Assembly: GCF_014773265.1 (NCBI RefSeq)
Contig: NZ_JACWMY010000008.1
Location: forward strand, 186,001-250,000
DNA length: 64,000 bases
Direction of reading: 5' to 3'
Source: Mucilaginibacter pankratovii
GTDB lineage: Bacteria > Bacteroidota > Bacteroidia > Sphingobacteriales > Sphingobacteriaceae
The notes beneath the pieces were generated by a model that did not search any database, was not told the DNA's origin, and saw only the letters and a list, made by a program, of their open reading frames with translations. This document shows positions 51,790 to 61,397 of the stretch, in pieces; position 1 is the first letter of the stretch; each line of letters begins with the position of its first letter. A program made the position numbers and the translations under genes.

Positions 51790-52746
51790 TTATTGCTCTC
51801 CCGTATTTAACCAAACTACCTTTTGTTCGCTTTGGTGCGGCTGGCCAATAATATCGGCATACAGCTGTGGCCGGCGCGCCTTCCGGTAACGGTAGCCACC
51901 GGCTTTTGTTAAAGCATCGGCATTAATTTCGGCTATGACTATCTCGTTATCCAGGCTGGCACATTCGGCTATAATATCGCCATAAGGATCGAGGATCATC
52001 GAGCAGCCGTTCTTCAGCTGGTCGTCGTCCATACCTATCGGGTTTGAAAACACGGCATAAAGGGCGTTATCATAAGCGCGGGCCGGCAGCCATTTCATCA
52101 GCCAGGCGCGCCCTTTTAGGCCGGTAAACTCTTCGCGTAAAATGTGCTTGTTCGTTTCCTTGTCCTTCCACAATTCGGCATCCACAAAACCGGCTCCGGG
52201 CCGGGTAGATGGTGTACACATGGTTACGTGCGGCATAAAAAGGATATCGGCTCCTAACAATGCGGTTGCCCTTACGTTCTCTATAATATTGTTATCGTAG
52301 CAGATGAGGATGCCGCATGTCCACCCCAAAAGCTGAAATACGGTATAGGTATTGCCCGGTTTTATATGCGGGTTGATGAACGGATGCAGCTTGCGGTGTT
52401 TGGCAACCAGGCCGTTTTTATCCACACATATATAAGCCTTGTAAATATCACCGGCAGCATCGCGCTCAAACAGGCCTGCCAGTATGGCGATATCATATTC
52501 AGCAGCATAAGCCGTCAATTCCTTTACGCTCGGGCCGTCCGGTATAGCTTCGCACACGTCTAAAAGCTGGTCGCGGGTAAGGTGCCTTGCAAAACTGTAA
52601 CCCGTAACACTGCATTCGTGAAAAGCAATTACGTCGGCTCCTTCGGCAGCGGCTTTGGCGGTTAACTGTTTTATTACAGAGAGGTTATAGGCTTTGTCGC
52701 CGCTTTTATTCTCGAACTGGGCTGTAGCAATTTTTATGGGCTGCAT
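51790..52746 (-). CDS. Nitrilase-superfamily carbon-nitrogen hydrolase
   Basis: 318 residues, cytoplasmic. The catalytic triad is visible: E44 in IAFHECSVTGYSF, K119 in AKHRKLHPF and C149 in GILICYDNNI. The rest follows the alpha-beta-beta-alpha nitrilase fold. It should hydrolyse an amide or nitrile; N-carbamoyl-amine and aliphatic amidase branches are possible. Length is normal. It is separated from the GbsR gene by 54 bp and has no clear functional partner in the neighbourhood. Confidence 0.88.
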   Translation of the reverse strand: MQPIKIATAQFENKSGDKAYNLSVIKQLTAKAAAEGADVIAFHECSVTGYSFARHLTRDQLLDVCEAIPDGPSVKELTAYAAEYDIAILAGLFERDAAGDIYKAYICVDKNGLVAKHRKLHPFINPHIKPGNTYTVFQLLGWTCGILICYDNNIIENVRATALLGADILFMPHVTMCTPSTRPGAGFVDAELWKDKETNKHILREEFTGLKGRAWLMKWLPARAYDNALYAVFSNPIGMDDDQLKNGCSMILDPYGDIIAECASLDNEIVIAEINADALTKAGGYRYRKARRPQLYADIIGQPHQSEQKVVWLNTGEQ

Positions 52747-52809
52747 GGCTTATGGTTATGCACAAATGTAATAACATACGGATAGTTTAAGCCCATGCCG
52801 GTAAACAAA

Positions 52810-52841
52810 AAAGCCGCTTCATACTGCTATGAAACGGCTTT
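52810..52841 (-). terminator. Terminator of the small periplasmic protein gene
   Basis: 14-bp stem AAAGCCGTTTCATA / TATGAAGCGGCTTT on the minus strand (one G-T pair), 4-nt loop, then TTTTGTTT. It lies about 20 bp after the stop of the gene at 52863. Confidence 0.85.
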
Positions 52842-52862
52842 ACAGAAATGCTTTCGCAAAAA

Positions 52863-53243
52863 TTAGTTTGAGGCGGTAGAGCTCCAGCCATCGCTCCAGC
52901 CGGTGCTTGCTTTATCTTTGCCGCTTACCATTTTTTCGTATTTGGTAACCTGTGCAGTAGTTAAAACAGCTTTAATTTTTTTAACGGTAGTTGCGCGCAA
53001 AGGGCGGATAGCAACCAGCATTTTATCGTTATTACCTTTATGGGCCACTTTAATTTTATCAAATTTTTGTGCCGATTCGGTGTAAATAGCCGCAATTTTA
53101 GCGGTTTGCGCATCGGTTAATTTTAACTGCTGTTGCAATTCCTTTGCCTTTTCAACAGGATCTGTAGTGCCGGGGCGGCTTTGTGCATTAGCCGCTACTG
53201 TTAAGCCTAAGAACAGGCAGCACATTAACATTATTTTTTTCAT
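52863..53243 (-). CDS. Small periplasmic protein, Spy/CpxP-like
   Basis: 126 residues. Signal peptide 1-20 (ending ANAQ). The body is helical: PVEKAKELQQQLKLTDAQTAKIAAIY and RATTVKKIKAVLTTAQVTKYEKM, the two LTxxQ-like turns of Spy/CpxP-type chaperone-like proteins. Ends in a Ser/Trp-rich tail. Likely a periplasmic stress or folding factor. Monocistronic with its own terminator. Confidence 0.75.
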   Translation of the reverse strand: MKKIMLMCCLFLGLTVAANAQSRPGTTDPVEKAKELQQQLKLTDAQTAKIAAIYTESAQKFDKIKVAHKGNNDKMLVAIRPLRATTVKKIKAVLTTAQVTKYEKMVSGKDKASTGWSDGWSSTASN

Positions 53244-53355
53244 GATTTATGGATTTACGTATTTTCTAATAATTTATAAAATTAGTATTTAGTTTTAATA
53301 TTATTTAAATAATCCAAAATATTAACGCAACCGATTAACTACAAGCACATTATCA

Positions 53356-55602
53356 TTATTTAAGGCTCGCCGTTAAAGGCGCGCATATAGGCATACCTTT
53401 CTTATTTTTAAAAACGAGTTTTGCCAGCTGTTTTACCTTTAAATTCGCGTCGCCCTCCGTTATTTGCAAAAACTGGTTAGGCTTTACGTTCTTAAACCGC
53501 TGCACCGTTTGGCTGCCGGCCCAGGTTATTTCAAGTTCATCAATTACTGTAGCCTGGCCAATGCCTATCTCCTGCTGTAAAGGCGAAGAGCCGAAACTGC
53601 CGCCCGAGTTTACGTCCTTATAAACGCTGCGCTTTACCCCATTTTCGGTAAAGGATAGTTTAATATGGCTGCCTATAGCTGCTTTATTGGCCTTCACCCC
53701 TTCCAGCTTCAGGCTTATCCAGTTGTTGTTGCTTTGCCCGGGGTTAAGGTACAGCGAACTGGTGTACGAATCGCCTTTGTAGGCGCCGCCCATCTCGGCA
53801 TAAATATCCTGCACACCGGTGTTCCTGAAATCGGCAAAAGCAACGCCGTGGCCTTTTTGCAAATTACCCAGGCGCGACGAAGTAGTAACATCAGCAAAAC
53901 GCTTGCCGCCTATATTGCGGAAAAGCTTATTTGGCACCAGCGATTTAAAATCGGGGTTACCCGTACCAAAATACATATCGGGGTAGCCATCGTTATCAAT
54001 ATCGCCAAAATTACCGCCCATGCTGTATACCACCTTATCCAGCCCCGCCTTAACGGTAACGTCGGTAAACTTCCCGTTATGGTTGTTACGGTATAAAAAC
54101 ACGTTGCCCGCCAGCGGGACAGGCTGGCCCAAAGCCTTGGCGGCCGAGTAATAGCCCAGGGAGGTGGTAAAGTTATAATCGCTTACTACAATGTCCTGCC
54201 AACCATCGTTATCAAAATCAAAAAACCAGGTAGTAAAGCTGCGCTCTTTATTATTAGCAAGCCCGGCTTCTTCGGTAGTCTCTTCAAAATCAACCATGCC
54301 ACCCGGTTTGGTTTTGTTTTTAAGCAGATGTTTTTTACCATCCATGGTCGATAGGAAAACATCCATCCTGCCGTCTTTATTGTAATCTGCCGAGGTAACG
54401 CCTTTTACGTAGCCCTCCAGGTTACAATGCGCCAATGCGGCCACATTGGTAAACGTGCCATTTTTGTTATTGAGGTATAACATACATTGGTGCATGCCGC
54501 CGCCATCCATTACCGGCAGGTTTTCGGTACCTATAAATACATCCAGCCAGCCATCGTTATTAAAATCGGCCCAGGTGGCTGCCTGGGTTGGGTGAAAATA
54601 CAGCAGCCCGCTTTCGGTGGTCACATCGGTAAAGGTGCCGTCGCCGTTATTGCGCAAAAGCGAGGATGGCTGATTGCCAAAACCGTCCCTAAGCCAGGCG
54701 CCCCGCAGCACAAAAATATCAATGTTGCCGTCGTTGTTATAATCGGTTTGCTGGATGTTGAGCCCGCCTGTTATCCCGGTGAGCCCGGCTTTCTCGGTAA
54801 CGTTGCTGAACGTACCGTTACGGTTGTTCTGAAAATAATGCATGGGGTCTTCCAGGTCCCAGCCGGAAGTAATGATATCAATGTAGCCGTCGTTATTAAA
54901 ATCATCGGTAATTACACCGCCTGCGCGGCCATTAATATTAATCCCCAGCCCTTCTGCAACATCAACAAAAGGCTTTACCTTTTCGGTGGTATCAGAATCA
55001 AGCCCCTTGATCAAAAATTGTTCGGGTACACCTTTAGGGTATTGTCCCAGCGTCATGTAAGCGATGTTGAGCAGCCAGCGCGATTGCAGATCGTGCGGGT
55101 CGGCTTTTAAAACAGCCTCGTAAATCTCGATGGCTTTTTTAGAGCCCGTTTGCAGCCGGTGCACACCGTCATCTTTTATCGGGAATATACAGGATGATCC
55201 TGTATGGTTAAGCATACAATTGCTCCGTTCGCCCAGGCGCATATAGGCTATGCCGGCAAAGGGCATCATTTCTCTTAGCGACATATAATCTACGTTCTGC
55301 AATAAATATTTGTATGCATCAACAGACTGTTGCTCCTTGCCCACTTCCAGCGATAATTCTGCTTTGGAGTAAAGCACATCTAAATTACTGCCCGGAGGGC
55401 TAACAGTTAGGATAGAGTCGAGCGAATCGAGTTTTACCTCGGGGCAAAATGAGTTTCTTGGGTTACGGTTCTCTTTAGACAGGTTGGCCAGCAACGTCAC
55501 CATTTCCTGGTGCGAAGTAGTGCGGCGGCTGAATGCGATAATGACCACAAACATGGCGACAAAAAGCACGCCCGCGCCTATATATTTTATATTGTTTTTC
55601 AT
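53356..55602 (-). CDS. CRTAC1-family FG-GAP/VCBS repeat protein
   Basis: 748 residues. An N-terminal signal anchor (about 8-26), a TPR-like helical region (about 60-190), then a seven-bladed integrin-like propeller (about 205-610) whose calcium loops recur as DFNNDGYID, DYNNDGNID, DFNNDGWLD, DYNKDGRMD, DFDNDGWQD and DIDNDGYPD, and a C-terminal UnbV/ASPIC domain (about 640-720, GSHIKLSFTENGVKRSVYKDVNSGGSFGSSP). Such proteins are exported and often encoded beside SusCD pairs. Here it stands alone between a small periplasmic protein and a short unknown gene. Function not established. Confidence 0.88.
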   Translation of the reverse strand: MKNNIKYIGAGVLFVAMFVVIIAFSRRTTSHQEMVTLLANLSKENRNPRNSFCPEVKLDSLDSILTVSPPGSNLDVLYSKAELSLEVGKEQQSVDAYKYLLQNVDYMSLREMMPFAGIAYMRLGERSNCMLNHTGSSCIFPIKDDGVHRLQTGSKKAIEIYEAVLKADPHDLQSRWLLNIAYMTLGQYPKGVPEQFLIKGLDSDTTEKVKPFVDVAEGLGININGRAGGVITDDFNNDGYIDIITSGWDLEDPMHYFQNNRNGTFSNVTEKAGLTGITGGLNIQQTDYNNDGNIDIFVLRGAWLRDGFGNQPSSLLRNNGDGTFTDVTTESGLLYFHPTQAATWADFNNDGWLDVFIGTENLPVMDGGGMHQCMLYLNNKNGTFTNVAALAHCNLEGYVKGVTSADYNKDGRMDVFLSTMDGKKHLLKNKTKPGGMVDFEETTEEAGLANNKERSFTTWFFDFDNDGWQDIVVSDYNFTTSLGYYSAAKALGQPVPLAGNVFLYRNNHNGKFTDVTVKAGLDKVVYSMGGNFGDIDNDGYPDMYFGTGNPDFKSLVPNKLFRNIGGKRFADVTTSSRLGNLQKGHGVAFADFRNTGVQDIYAEMGGAYKGDSYTSSLYLNPGQSNNNWISLKLEGVKANKAAIGSHIKLSFTENGVKRSVYKDVNSGGSFGSSPLQQEIGIGQATVIDELEITWAGSQTVQRFKNVKPNQFLQITEGDANLKVKQLAKLVFKNKKGMPICAPLTASLK

Positions 55603-55793
55603 TTTGGGTAATACATCTTATGCTGCAAGCCGGTAAATGGGCCCGCAGCGGCATCATGTTAATATGGGCAGCCCATAGTGGGTTGCCGGTTAAGAAATTG
55701 GATTACGTGTTTTGAATGTTAAGCATAGCCGGGGTTTACAGCGCTATGCATTGCAAACTCCCGTTATATCAAACGGCTAACATTAAATAAAAT

Positions 55794-56351
55794 TCAGGAA
55801 AGAATGCCAGGGCCGTCCGGTGGTTGCCCGGGGCCTTCAATGCTGGAGCTGGAGATATCCTGCTGTATATGTGGATGTATTTTTTTGAACGTAGTGACAA
55901 TGGGGGTAGCGAACCGGTATTGCAGATGCTGGTGGCTATAAGCCACAAGCAAAAGCTTGCCAAAGGGCACATGATTTTTTTTGGGGACGGGCATATCTTT
56001 AATACCCCTGGCCTCGATGATGTTTTGACCCGAAAGTTTGGTGGTTTCGTAATTGGGCACGCACATAAGGTACATGGCCGTTTTGGTGAGCTTCATTTTT
56101 ACATAGTTGTAACTGCTGCTCTCAAAATTTATTTGCCCGGCAATGTCCTCGTAATCGGCATCGTCGCCAAGGTTTGGCAGGTTTACGGCGATCTTTACTT
56201 CGGTAAGGTCTTTTAAATTGTAATGGTTCTGGGCTATCTGCTGGTTAAAGAATCTATCGCATTTATAAGTAAAATATTGATGAAAAAGCAATTGCCCCCC
56301 GATGTTGAACAACAGGATAGCAAGCAAAAATATAGCGATAGGCTTTTTCAA
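55794..56351 (-). CDS. Exported protein of unknown function
   Basis: 185 residues with one N-terminal membrane segment or signal (about 5-22, IAIFLLAILLFNIGGQLLF). The rest is soluble with a predicted mixed fold (LTEVKIAVNLPNLGDDADYEDIAGQI, ESSSYNYVKMKLTKTAMYL) and a Ser/Pro/Gly-rich C-terminus. Rich in His and Tyr. I do not recognise a family. Confidence 0.6.
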   Translation of the reverse strand: MKKPIAIFLLAILLFNIGGQLLFHQYFTYKCDRFFNQQIAQNHYNLKDLTEVKIAVNLPNLGDDADYEDIAGQINFESSSYNYVKMKLTKTAMYLMCVPNYETTKLSGQNIIEARGIKDMPVPKKNHVPFGKLLLVAYSHQHLQYRFATPIVTTFKKIHPHIQQDISSSSIEGPGQPPDGPGILS

Positions 56352-56465
56352 CAGAACACAGGTATTTAATAGATGCCTAAAGTTGGCAAATTTCTATCGC
56401 TTTTCAAAATTATTCTTAATAAGAATATAACTTAATGTTAAAAAACCAGTAAAAATTAACTGCTA

Positions 56466-56801
56466 TTAAATATTAATGAGCTTCTCAATAATATCTGCCG
56501 GGCCGGCCGGGTTGCCTTTGAGGTTCAACTGGTCGAAATAATTGTACCAGCCGGCACCCGTTACCAATGCTTCAAATGATTTGGCTAACTCATCCGTAGG
56601 GAATTTCCATATGGCAAAAAAATCATATCCAAGGCGTTCAACGGTATCAACATCGTTATCGCTCCAGGTAACTATTTCTACGCCCTGCTCCATCAGTTGC
56701 TGAACAGCGGGACCAACCTGCCCCATGTACGCGCCTCTTTCTTCAATACTCAGATCGCGCCAGGCCTGTTTGGCCGACCATACCTCTATGTAAAATTTCA
56801 T
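56466..56801 (-). CDS. Small alpha/beta protein, possibly DUF6616-like
   Basis: 111 residues, no signal. Looks like a ferredoxin-like alpha/beta barrel dimer unit: KFYIEVWSAKQAWRDLSIEERGAYM, GVEIVTWSDNDVDTV, YDFFAIWKFPTDELAKSFEALVTGAGWYNYF. The alternation and length match small antibiotic-monooxygenase/YCII-like folds and a Bacteroidota family I recall as DUF6616, without certainty. Cofactor or substrate unknown. Confidence 0.6.
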   Translation of the reverse strand: MKFYIEVWSAKQAWRDLSIEERGAYMGQVGPAVQQLMEQGVEIVTWSDNDVDTVERLGYDFFAIWKFPTDELAKSFEALVTGAGWYNYFDQLNLKGNPAGPADIIEKLINI

Positions 56802-56889
56802 TTTGCCTGGTTTTTATTTGGTAAAGCAATAATACTGATTTAAAGCACATTAATTAGTTTATCGTAATTAAATAACACCCTAAATAACG

Positions 56890-58392
56890 CTATTTCATCT
56901 TATCCAGCTTAGCTAAAAAAGCTTCGGCATTGGTGAGATGTTTTTCTCTTTTTTCAACTGGCATTTTATCGAAAGTTTTAATGAGCATACCCAGCCGTGG
57001 GTTAGCCAAAAAGAAATTTCGATGCACGTGCATAAACCGCCAGAATAAACCATCCCACACATCCTGCCAGGGGCCTTTTGGCCAATCGCCCATTTTTAAC
57101 AGGTAATTGCTGCCGCTGATATAGGGTTTGGTGGTCATCAGCCCGCCATCGGCAAACTGTGTCATACCGTAGGTGTTGGGTACCATTACCCAATCGTAAG
57201 CATCAATGTACATTTCCATAAACCAGCGGTAAACGTCATTCGGGTCAAATTCGCACAGAAGCATAAAATTGCCCATAATCATCAGCCGTTCTATGTGGTG
57301 CGAATAACTGGTACGGAGCAGGCGTTTTATCACAATATCAACCGGGGCGATACCGGTTTCGCCTTTCCAGAAAGAGTAGGGTATTTTGCGGGTAAAGCCC
57401 CAGTAATTTTTGGTGCGTTGTTTTACGTGTTCGCGCTCGTAAACAATATGGATAAACTCGCGCCAGCCCATTACCTGCCTGATGAAGCCTTCAAGCGAAT
57501 TTAAAGGCACATCGTACTCGCTTGCCGCCTCCATTGCCTTATCTATTATTTGCTGCGGGTTTAATAAACCGATATTGAGCATGGGTGTAAGTACAGCGTG
57601 ATAAAGAAAGCTTTCGCCCGATACCATGGCATCTTCATAAATACCAAAATTGCCAAACCGCTGCTTTAAAAAATCATCCAGCCATTGTTCTGCCTCTTCA
57701 AAATTAACGGGGTAAAAGCCACTAAGATTACCAAAGGGCGATGCGGTACTGCCGGGGTTATCCGGGTAATGTTTATCCACCCATTCGGATGCTTCCACAA
57801 CGTGCATGTTCTTTTTCGGAACATTCAACAGCGGCACTGCACCGCTCTTCGGAAACTTAAGGCGATTTTCGGTATCGTAGGTCCATTTGCCGCCAATGGG
57901 TTTTCCATCCGCTTCCAACAGTATATTTCTTTGCTTGCGCTGGGCGATATAAAAATCAGTCTGGAAATAAGTTTTCCGCCCGTCAAAATAATCGGCCACG
58001 TCACCAGCGCTATTGAGCCAGTTAGGGCTGCGGTATTGGGCAAGTTGTATGCCATGCTCCGTACATTTCCTGTCGAGGCGTTTTTCCAGCCAATCGTCGG
58101 CCACATGAGCATAGTGAACGGTTTTTACGCCTTGCTCCGCAAGGTGCGGAATAAGTTTCCGGATATCGCAAAGCGGGTTGGTGGCTTCGATGTAAGTAAC
58201 ATCTATACCCAGGCCACTGAGGTGTTCGGCATAGCATTTCATCGATGCCCTATGCAGTACCAATTTCTTTTTATGGAAATTGTATTGGTTAAAAAACAGC
58301 CATTCTTCCACCAGGTAAACCGGGCGGGATGGATTAACTGCCGGATGATGCTTGAATAGCTGATGCGGAAAAATCAGGGTAATATGATCCAT
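56890..58392 (-). CDS. Cryptochrome/photolyase-related flavoprotein (FeS-BCP branch, without cluster)
   Basis: 500 residues in the length range of the bacterial (6-4) photolyase-related branch. N-terminal Rossmann-like domain (1-130, ITLIFPHQLF), then the helical FAD domain: GFIRQVMGWREFIHIVYERE, YSHHIERLMIMGNFMLLCEFDP, RWFMEMYIDAYDWVMVPNTYGMTQFADGG, KPYISGSNYLLKMGDWPKG. The branch usually carries a [4Fe-4S] cluster on four cysteines. Only the one in LLCEFDP is left here and the region after SNYLLKM has none, so no cluster is expected. It should repair UV photoproducts or sense blue light. Confidence 0.85.
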   Translation of the reverse strand: MDHITLIFPHQLFKHHPAVNPSRPVYLVEEWLFFNQYNFHKKKLVLHRASMKCYAEHLSGLGIDVTYIEATNPLCDIRKLIPHLAEQGVKTVHYAHVADDWLEKRLDRKCTEHGIQLAQYRSPNWLNSAGDVADYFDGRKTYFQTDFYIAQRKQRNILLEADGKPIGGKWTYDTENRLKFPKSGAVPLLNVPKKNMHVVEASEWVDKHYPDNPGSTASPFGNLSGFYPVNFEEAEQWLDDFLKQRFGNFGIYEDAMVSGESFLYHAVLTPMLNIGLLNPQQIIDKAMEAASEYDVPLNSLEGFIRQVMGWREFIHIVYEREHVKQRTKNYWGFTRKIPYSFWKGETGIAPVDIVIKRLLRTSYSHHIERLMIMGNFMLLCEFDPNDVYRWFMEMYIDAYDWVMVPNTYGMTQFADGGLMTTKPYISGSNYLLKMGDWPKGPWQDVWDGLFWRFMHVHRNFFLANPRLGMLIKTFDKMPVEKREKHLTNAEAFLAKLDKMK

Positions 58393-58453
58393 TTTTACTA
58401 AACGTTCGGCGCTGGCGAATGTTCAGCGAAAGACGAAGTGATGCGCAGGAAAT

Positions 58454-59542
58454 TTAACGTTCGGCTAATTCGGGCCGGGGCCGATAAAGAGAAGTGATGA
58501 CTTTGCGAAGGGGTTTTTCTACAAAAAGGTGCGTGAGACTGGCGAAGCATATCAACGCCACAATATAGTTAACCAGCGCCGTAGGCGTTGCAACCGGCTG
58601 TATGTAACGGATGTAAAATACATATAAAGGGTACTGCATAATGTACATGGCGTAACTAATGTCGCCTAAAAAAATAATTGGCCGCGAGGTAATAAATTTT
58701 GTATGCTTTGTTTTAAAACTGGTGATGGCCATTATAAACACAAAATAAACCGGTGCCAATAAGCCTCCCTTTAAAAGTGCAGAGCTATGAGGGGCATAAT
58801 ATTTCGCCAGCAAGATTACTACACCTGCTACAATTGCAGCAATCAGGCTGTTACGCGATCTGTTAAAGAACGGAATGCTTTTCTTATTAAAACACTCCCC
58901 GGCCAACATCCCGAACATAAACACCGATATCAGCAATAGTGGGTTCATGTAAATTGCATCTACAAGCCGTCTCGTAATAAACGGCAGGTCGGCCTTGTAC
59001 CAGGGATAAAGCAAGTACGTGGCCGCCACAGTTACTAAATAATAAAACCAAACAAACCATGTAAAAACGTTACTGTTCCTCCGCATGCGCTGTGCAATAA
59101 ACGGAAAAAGTAAATAAAACATAATCTCGCAGGAGATGGACCAGCCCGGATAATTAAATGAGCCTACGTAAAGCCATTGTTGCACGCCCAACATTTCAAA
59201 CAAGATCTTGTATTTTACTGATGGGCCGTCGATAGCTTGTATGCCGTAATGAAAGAACAATAGTATTAAAATGGCGAGTAGATATAACGGGTAGATGCGG
59301 GCTATCCGCTTAATGTAAAACTCTTTTTTCGGAAACACGCTTTGCGCGTTACCCAAAAACCTGGCGTTAGAAACGGTTAACACAAACCCGGATATAAAGA
59401 AGAAAATATTAACCGCTTCGTTACCGTTTTTTATAACCGGCGTAAGATCAGTTCGTACCCCGGGCGGGCTATAATGAAACAATACAACTACCAAAGCTGC
59501 TATAAACCTAACTGCGTATAAAGTATTGGTGTTTCTCTCCAT
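58454..59542 (-). CDS. Acyltransferase-3 family membrane protein (OafA-like)
   Basis: 362 residues with about ten membrane helices. The opening ALYAVRFIAALVVVLFHYSPPG contains the family His, and FISGFVLTVSNARF, KRIARIYPLYLLAI, YPGWSISCEIMFYLLFPFIA and FLGDISYAMYIMQYPLYVFYI are the standard blocks. It transfers acyl, usually acetyl, groups from a cytoplasmic donor to surface sugars. The target polymer is unknown. It diverges from the epimerase operon, 76 bp away. Confidence 0.9.
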   Translation of the reverse strand: MERNTNTLYAVRFIAALVVVLFHYSPPGVRTDLTPVIKNGNEAVNIFFFISGFVLTVSNARFLGNAQSVFPKKEFYIKRIARIYPLYLLAILILLFFHYGIQAIDGPSVKYKILFEMLGVQQWLYVGSFNYPGWSISCEIMFYLLFPFIAQRMRRNSNVFTWFVWFYYLVTVAATYLLYPWYKADLPFITRRLVDAIYMNPLLLISVFMFGMLAGECFNKKSIPFFNRSRNSLIAAIVAGVVILLAKYYAPHSSALLKGGLLAPVYFVFIMAITSFKTKHTKFITSRPIIFLGDISYAMYIMQYPLYVFYIRYIQPVATPTALVNYIVALICFASLTHLFVEKPLRKVITSLYRPRPELAER

Positions 59543-59618
59543 TGATGTGTATACGAAAATAGGATAAATTATTTATCCGTAAAATAGGGGTAAAACCCCT
59601 GCCCCTTGTATTAAGGGT

Positions 59619-60602
59619 ATGATAAAGATATTAGTTACAGGTGCCACGGGTTTTATAGGGCGCGAGCTTTGCCTGGCGCTTGCCGGTAAAGGTTACCAGG
59701 TAAGGGCGCTTTGCCGCAACACCAATCACCCTTATCTCATCAAACATAAAAATATTGTACCCGTGCAGGGGGACATCCTGTATCCCGATAGCCTTAAAAA
59801 AGCCATGCAGGATTGCACACAGGTTTACCATACCGCCGCCCTCGCCAAAATGTGGTGTCGTAACCCCGATGCTTTTTACGATACCAATGTTATTGGCACC
59901 CGCAATGTGCTTAGCGCTGCAACAAATGCAGGCGTTGCAAAATTGGTGTATACCAGCACCTGTGGGGTATGGGGGCCAACGCTCAATTTCCCGCTGAGCG
60001 AGGATGAGCCGCGAATAGTGGGTTTCCCCATTGTTTACGAACGCACCAAATACCTGGCCGAACTGGAGGTACAGCAATTTGTAAACCAAGGATTAAATGT
60101 AGTTACCGTAAACCCGTCCCGCGTTTTTGGCGAAGGGCCGGTTACCGATAGTAATACCGTAAGCAAAATGGTGAGCGGCTATTTGCGCGGTAAATGGCGC
60201 ATTATCCCCGGCAATGGCGAGCAGGTGGCCAACTACGCCTACCTGCCCGACGTGGTAAACGGGCACATTGCAGCCATGGAAAAAGGGTTGAAGGGTAACC
60301 GCTATATTTTAGGCGGAGAGGATATCAGCTTTAACCAATTCTTTAGTACAGTAGGCACTGCATCGGGCATAAAACATCGCATGCTGCGTGTTCCGCAAAA
60401 AGCTATTAAACTTTACAGCCACGTAGAGCAATTTAAGACCCGCCTAACGGGATTACCACCCTTCTTTTTACCCGAATTTGCCGATCGCCTGAAATTCGAT
60501 CAAAAATACAGCAGCCAAAAAGCTGCCATGCAACTGGGCTACCGCATCACCCCCTTTGGCGATGCCATGCAAAAAACTGTTGACTACTTAAAGCAAACCT
60601 GA
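59619..60602 (+). CDS. NAD(P)-dependent epimerase/dehydratase-type SDR (extended)
   Basis: 327 residues. Nucleotide site VTGATGFIGRELC at 6-18, then the NAD-binding AALAKMW, the active Ser/Thr in TSTCGVWGP, and YERTKYLAE as the YxxxK pair (about 140-144). Typical of extended short-chain dehydrogenases acting on sugar nucleotides, steroids or flavonoid-like carbonyls. First gene of a tight three-gene set; the next starts 3 bp after its stop. Confidence 0.88.
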   Translation: MIKILVTGATGFIGRELCLALAGKGYQVRALCRNTNHPYLIKHKNIVPVQGDILYPDSLKKAMQDCTQVYHTAALAKMWCRNPDAFYDTNVIGTRNVLSAATNAGVAKLVYTSTCGVWGPTLNFPLSEDEPRIVGFPIVYERTKYLAELEVQQFVNQGLNVVTVNPSRVFGEGPVTDSNTVSKMVSGYLRGKWRIIPGNGEQVANYAYLPDVVNGHIAAMEKGLKGNRYILGGEDISFNQFFSTVGTASGIKHRMLRVPQKAIKLYSHVEQFKTRLTGLPPFFLPEFADRLKFDQKYSSQKAAMQLGYRITPFGDAMQKTVDYLKQT

Positions 60603-60605
60603 GCC

Positions 60606-61397
60606 ATGCAACAACTAACCGCAATTATTACCGGTGCGAGCGAGGGTTTGGGCAAATCCTTCGCTATTGAACTGGCGCGTCGCAACATCAATTTGGTACT
60701 GGTGGCATTGCCCGGCTCGGGGTTGCCGCAATTGGCCGCATACATCCGCAAGAATTTCAACATCCGGGTTGATGAGCTGGAAATGGATCTCACCGATGCC
60801 GAAAACTACCACAACATATTTAACTACCTGCAGTTGGTTGGCATTACGGCGCATATGCTCATCAACAACGCCGGACTGGGGAACTGGTCGTGGTTTGAGG
60901 ATAAGAATATCATCTTCTATAAAAAGCAAATAGAGCTGAACGTGATCACCCCGGTTTTGCTAACGCGACTGTTTTTAGAACAGGCCGGCAGCAAAACAAC
61001 ATCCTACATCCTGAACGTGGGGAGTTTGGGCGGCTTATTTGTGGTGCCTAAGAAACAGGTTTACGGGGCAACCAAATCTTTCATCCGTTACTTTACCAAA
61101 TGCTTGCAGCTGGAGCTGTCGGGCAGCAACGTGCGGATCAGCCTGCTGAGTCCGGGCGGCATCAACACTAAGCCCGAACTGCTGGTGATGAACAATAAGC
61201 TAAAAGGCATCGCCAGGGCAACCATACTGGAGGCTGAAGACGTAGCGCGTATAGCGATAGATGGGATGCTAAGAGGAAAAAAAGAGATCATCCCCGGAGC
61301 TGTTAACCGCTTGCTGGTTTTGCTAAACAGTATGCTGCCCGCGTTCGTTAAGGAGAGCATTATCAGGAGCCGTTTAAAATTGATCCTTAAAAGATAA
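60606..61397 (+). CDS. Classical short-chain dehydrogenase/reductase
   Basis: 263 residues. TGASEGLGKSFA (nucleotide site, about 10-21), NNAGLGNW, catalytic Ser in LNVGSLGG and YGATKSF (YxxxK, about 157-161). Resembles the 3-ketosteroid/17-beta-hydroxysteroid-type reductases with an extra C-terminal helix and a terminal hydrophobic stretch (RLLVLLNSMLPAFVKESII). It probably acts on the product of the upstream epimerase-like enzyme. Its stop codon overlaps the next start. Confidence 0.88.
   Translation: MQQLTAIITGASEGLGKSFAIELARRNINLVLVALPGSGLPQLAAYIRKNFNIRVDELEMDLTDAENYHNIFNYLQLVGITAHMLINNAGLGNWSWFEDKNIIFYKKQIELNVITPVLLTRLFLEQAGSKTTSYILNVGSLGGLFVVPKKQVYGATKSFIRYFTKCLQLELSGSNVRISLLSPGGINTKPELLVMNNKLKGIARATILEAEDVARIAIDGMLRGKKEIIPGAVNRLLVLLNSMLPAFVKESIIRSRLKLILKR

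Noticed and set aside
54487..55110. 207-codon open frame on the plus strand opposite the CRTAC1 gene
   Set aside because: Antisense to DxDxDG calcium-loop repeats; its composition follows the opposite strand's codon bias and it has no family motif or start context.
56400..56450. TTAACAT, TTATATT and TTAAGAA words at 11-bp steps upstream of the unknown gene at 56351
   Set aside because: Overlaps a simple AT-rich palindrome (ATTCTTAATAAGAAT) and the distance to any -7 element does not fit the pattern.
57685..58359. 224-codon open frame opposite the photolyase gene
   Set aside because: Shadow of a well-supported gene on the other strand; no recognisable domain.
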